This document shows, piece by piece, positions 6,740 through 8,523 of a stretch of DNA of 8,523 bases. Both the position numbers and the translations under genes were made by a program. The notes beneath the pieces were generated by a model. The model saw nothing but the letters and a program-made list of their open reading frames with translations, ran no database searches and was not told the DNA's origin. Within the stretch, counting starts at the first letter, position 1; the number at the start of each line of letters is the position of its first letter. Source of the stretch: Asaia bogorensis (GTDB taxonomy: Bacteria > Pseudomonadota > Alphaproteobacteria > Acetobacterales > Acetobacteraceae); the NCBI GenBank assembly GCA_945871455.1, contig CAMBXJ010000162.1, positions 1 through 8,523 of the forward strand, given 5' to 3'.

Positions 6740-7156
6740 ATGTATCGGCGACGATCGGCCATGATCCTGCCCAACCTCATACTGCCTCAAAGGCTAACAG
6801 GACGGATTGCGCTGGGCTTGATGCTAGCCATGCTGTCCGGGACAGCGGTAGCCAGCGAAATACGGTGTCGGTTTGAGCGAACCGATACCTGCCACCCGCA
6901 TACAGGTTGCGAGCAAAGCACGACTTCGCCGGTTCAAATAGTGGTTCGGACCGATGCCAAACTTTATGGCCGTTGTGACAGCGGCAGGGAATGTGGCTGG
7001 TATCCGTATACAGGCCAGATCAGCGGTCAGTATCTGAATATCAGTTTCGCGGTGGGCATTCAGGGAGCGAAGATAAGCCTTGATTTGTCCCACATCGTGG
7101 AAACGAGTTCTCTATTGGGCGTCATTTTCGTCTCTTTTGGGACGTGTTCACCTTGA
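6740..7156 (+). CDS. Secreted six-cysteine protein of unknown function
   Basis: The product is up to 138 aa. Start choice is uncertain: ATG 6740, or ATG 6761 giving 131 aa; neither has a good Shine-Dalgarno sequence. A signal peptide is clear: positively charged N-region, hydrophobic core (about residues 23-33) and a likely AVAS|E cleavage at residue 39. The mature part has six cysteines (43, 51, 57, 79, 85, 136), suggesting disulfides in the periplasm, within a beta-rich sequence such as QIVVRTDAKLYGRC and YLNISFAVG. No catalytic motif is seen and I do not recognise the family. It is transcribed divergently from the recombinase and overlaps the next gene by 13 bases. Sampled GC is near 50-55%, lower than the pqi genes, consistent with later acquisition. 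Confidence 0.7.
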   Translation: MYRRRSAMILPNLILPQRLTGRIALGLMLAMLSGTAVASEIRCRFERTDTCHPHTGCEQSTTSPVQIVVRTDAKLYGRCDSGRECGWYPYTGQISGQYLNISFAVGIQGAKISLDLSHIVETSSLLGVIFVSFGTCSP

Positions 7157-7470
7157 AATACTTCTTTGCAATTGTTGTGGTCGCGTACTTGGTCTTCGGG
7201 ACCCCCGTAGCCGATCTACACAACCTCCTATGGCCCAACGGCCCGGCGCCATGGGAGCGAGTGGATGCATTCTACTACCCGAGCCGAGCCAATCTTTCAG
7301 TTCACCGGGCCGCTTACGACGTAAAGACCCTCGACAGGTGCCGGTCATGGGTCGCGGCGCAGGCGAGGGCGCATGACGATCCCAGATTGACACGCGGAGA
7401 CTACGAATGCGGGATTGGGAAGATCGAGGACTTGGGGTCAGTGACAGTCTATCGGATTACCGCAAGATAG
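7144..7470 (+). CDS. Membrane-anchored or secreted small protein of unknown function
   Basis: The product is up to 108 aa from GTG 7144. A TTG at 7153 is a good alternative: it forms a TTGA overlap with the previous stop, has GGGA ten bases upstream, and would start MKYFFAIVVVAYLVFG. Residues 5-19 form a hydrophobic anchor or uncleaved signal. The rest carries WPNGPAPWERVDAFYYPSRA and then CRSWVAAQARAHDDP and RGDYECGIG, with Cys66 and Cys89 as a possible disulfide pair. I have an impression of similar C-x-x-W-V ... R-G-D-Y-E-C-G proteins in other alphaproteobacteria, none with a known role. It forms a two-gene unit with the overlapping six-cysteine gene. The first 60 bases are about 47% GC, well below the surroundings. 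Confidence 0.7.
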   Translation: MFTLKYFFAIVVVAYLVFGTPVADLHNLLWPNGPAPWERVDAFYYPSRANLSVHRAAYDVKTLDRCRSWVAAQARAHDDPRLTRGDYECGIGKIEDLGSVTVYRITAR

Positions 7471-7508
7471 ACCGACTACAAGCGCCTACCCCATAAATTC
7501 GTCCACGC

Positions 7509-7709
7509 TCAATCCTGCCGACCGGTAGCAAATTGCCGAATGACCACCGTCATCGCCGCATCGTGCGGAACCTCCCGATATTCAGCTTCCCACGCCGCCA
7601 GAGCGTCGCCATCCAGGTCCGCAGGGCGCACCAGCACCCGAACCCCGCTCTGTCGGCTGGCAGCCTGTTCCAGATCACGCACCCGGCCGGCAAGCCCTCG
7701 GATCGTCAC
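7509..7709 (-). CDS. 66-aa protein of unknown function with N-terminal RVRDLE helix
   Basis: The start is GTG 7709, overlapping the stop of the DUF5681 gene as GTGA, with a purine-rich GGTGGAAAG just upstream. The N-terminus LAGRVRDLEQAASRQ (6-20) carries the R-[ILV]-x-x-L-E motif. A strand VRVLVRP (23-29), a segment ALAAWEAEYREVP and a final TVVIRQF strand suggest a small alpha/beta fold. There is no signal or membrane segment. It is the last gene of the right-hand minus-strand set and ends 38 bases from the convergent secreted-protein gene. I do not recognise a family; small ORFs like this follow DUF5681 genes in related bacteria, to my knowledge. Confidence 0.75.
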   Translation of the reverse strand: MTIRGLAGRVRDLEQAASRQSGVRVLVRPADLDGDALAAWEAEYREVPHDAAMTVVIRQFATGRQD

Positions 7710-8164
7710 CGCTTTCCACCCCCGGCCAATTCCAACGCTTCGATCCTTACCGCCAGGTCCGCCGTCTCAATCGCCCGCCGCTGGCCTTCCAGCATAGCCG
7801 CGATGGCTTGCCCTTCCTCGGCCGTTAACTCGCCCGTTGCAACCGCTTGGACCACGGCGCCAACCGCCGCCGGCAGGTCTGCCGCGCTCCCGATCGTGGG
7901 CAGTTCCATCGCCAGCGGCCGGCCCTTTCGTTCGGGCCATAGGCGTCGCAGGAGGATTTCAGCGGCCCGCATGTCCCCGCCCTTGGCAGCATCCACAACG
8001 GCTTGCATCACCTCCCCCGCCGCACCGTCCCCGATCGCATCCAGGGCCAGCAGCGCGGCATGACGGGCGCCCTTGGGGCGGCCAGACGGATTTCCGGATT
8101 GCCCAGGCTGCCACCGGCCGGCGCCCTGCTTGTCCTCTGTAGTTTCAGCTTTCGCGTCGGTCAT
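7706..8164 (-). CDS. DUF5681 domain protein (phage-associated)
   Basis: The 152-aa product starts at ATG 8164, with GAGGA nine to ten bases upstream and an ATGA overlap with the previous stop; an in-frame extension to 8248 lacks these. The N-terminal motif RWQPGQSGNPSGRPKGARH (17-35) is the hallmark of DUF5681, often annotated near prophage packaging genes and sometimes treated as small-terminase-like. MRAAEILLRRLWPERKGRP (65-83) follows, then a helical C-terminal half with ELTAEEGQAIAAMLEGQRRA and a final RIEALEL tail (140-146). The molecular role of the family is not established, so DNA binding is only an inference. It is coupled on both sides by 4-base overlaps, showing it belongs to one transcript with the zinc-ribbon gene and the 66-aa gene. 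Confidence 0.9.
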   Translation of the reverse strand: MTDAKAETTEDKQGAGRWQPGQSGNPSGRPKGARHAALLALDAIGDGAAGEVMQAVVDAAKGGDMRAAEILLRRLWPERKGRPLAMELPTIGSAADLPAAVGAVVQAVATGELTAEEGQAIAAMLEGQRRAIETADLAVRIEALELAGGGKR

Positions 8165-8523
8165 GTCCGCACTTCCTCGAAAGTTCCCAAGGTCAGCCCG
8201 TCCGGCGGATGGCAGGTCCAGCACCGCCAGCCGGACGCATCGCCCCACCAGCGGGAATACTCACAATTCCGGCACCACGAACCGGGGGACGGTCGCGCCG
8301 CCGGATCAGCCCAGGATACCGGACGGCATTGGGAGGCGCGCGACAGACCGGCTACCGCCCTGGGGTAGCGGCGGGGTATCCCTGCGTCGCCTTCGTCCGG
8401 CCATTGGTCGGTTGGCCTATGACCCCTATGACCCCCTATGGTTTCCGGGTCAGGCAGCCCAGCCGTTGCGTGCGTGTGTGTGTCTGGGTCTGCCCCGGAC
8501 AGCAACGCCAGCAATTCGGCCTT
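8161..8523 (-). CDS. Zinc-ribbon protein C-terminus, truncated by the window edge
   Basis: The frame is open through the right edge, so only the last 120 residues are visible and the true start lies outside; a TTG at 8514 is not convincing. The end of the protein has a four-cysteine zinc-ribbon, C84-x2-C87 and C101-x2-C104 (numbered from the window edge), with RWWGDASGWRCWTCHPP between and after. The middle (about 29-83) is Pro/Arg-rich and poorly protein-like, and includes a GHRGHR duplication from a 9-bp DNA tandem repeat. The TGA overlaps the DUF5681 ATG. Similar C-x-x-C...W-x-C-x-x-CHPP tails occur on mobile-element proteins such as primase-like ones, but I cannot assign this protein to them. 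Confidence 0.7.
   Translation of the reverse strand, partial: KAELLALLSGADPDTHTHATAGLPDPETIGGHRGHRPTDQWPDEGDAGIPRRYPRAVAGLSRASQCRPVSWADPAARPSPGSWCRNCEYSRWWGDASGWRCWTCHPPDGLTLGTFEEVRT
8416..8441. repeat. 9-bp tandem repeat (CCTATGACC) inside the zinc-ribbon gene
   Basis: CCTATGACC occurs twice in tandem (8416-8424 and 8425-8433) and is followed by a partial third copy offset by one base (8434-8441). The two perfect units stay in frame and encode GHRGHR on the minus strand. The one-base offset of the third copy makes this a plausible slippage site. Confidence 0.6.

Noticed and set aside
7533..8063. 176-codon plus-strand frame opposite the DUF5681 gene
   Set aside because: It is antisense to the 66-aa and DUF5681 genes, rich in Arg/Ser/Ala/Pro, and unsupported by any motif or ribosome binding site.

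Overview
The window looks like a high-GC alphaproteobacterial chromosome, most likely Rhodospirillales/Acetobacteraceae-like. That placement is inferred from GC-rich codon use, a Thr(CGT) tRNA with an encoded CCA, the style of the DUF5681 and small coiled-coil proteins, and alphaproteobacterial palindromic repeats. It was not tested by any search. The left half (1-4189) reads as core chromosome. The right half (about 4190-8523) reads as an accessory or mobile region that begins right after a tRNA gene.

Core part: bases 1-382 hold no gene but carry two different palindromic repeats (45-75 and 156-252). Next is a complete pqiABC operon on the minus strand, transcribed pqiA (3997-2639), pqiB (2642-957), pqiC (982-383) with overlapping junctions. 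It encodes an MCE-type inter-membrane lipid transport system: PqiA in the inner membrane, PqiB with three MCE domains spanning the periplasm, and PqiC as an outer-membrane lipoprotein. Divergent from pqiA is tRNA-Thr(CGT) at 4115-4189, with a readable sigma70-type promoter at 4066-4094.

Accessory part, left arm (minus strand): a short serine recombinase (6640-5972), a 25-codon micro-ORF (5944-5867), a 103-aa protein (5870-5559), a 73-aa protein (5569-5348) and a secreted ClpP/SppA-fold protein (5318-4440). They run head to tail toward the tRNA with overlaps or short gaps, so they look like one operon. A promoter candidate overlapping an 8-bp tandem repeat lies upstream of the recombinase. Divergent from it are two overlapping plus-strand genes for secreted or membrane-anchored proteins of unknown function (6740-7156 and 7144-7470), locally lower in GC.

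Accessory part, right arm (minus strand): a zinc-ribbon protein truncated by the window end (8523-8161), a DUF5681 protein (8164-7706) and a 66-aa protein (7709-7509) are joined by 4-base stop/start overlaps. This is the type of gene set found near phage packaging genes.

The most interesting pattern is that five separate small ORFs in both arms share the local motif R-[I/L/V]-x-x-L-E. The junction 'C-terminal RIxALEL tail, 4-base overlap, new small ORF starting with RxxxLE' occurs twice (at 7709-7706 and at 5870-5867), which suggests a duplicated or split phage-like module with the recombinase and the two secreted-protein genes between the copies.
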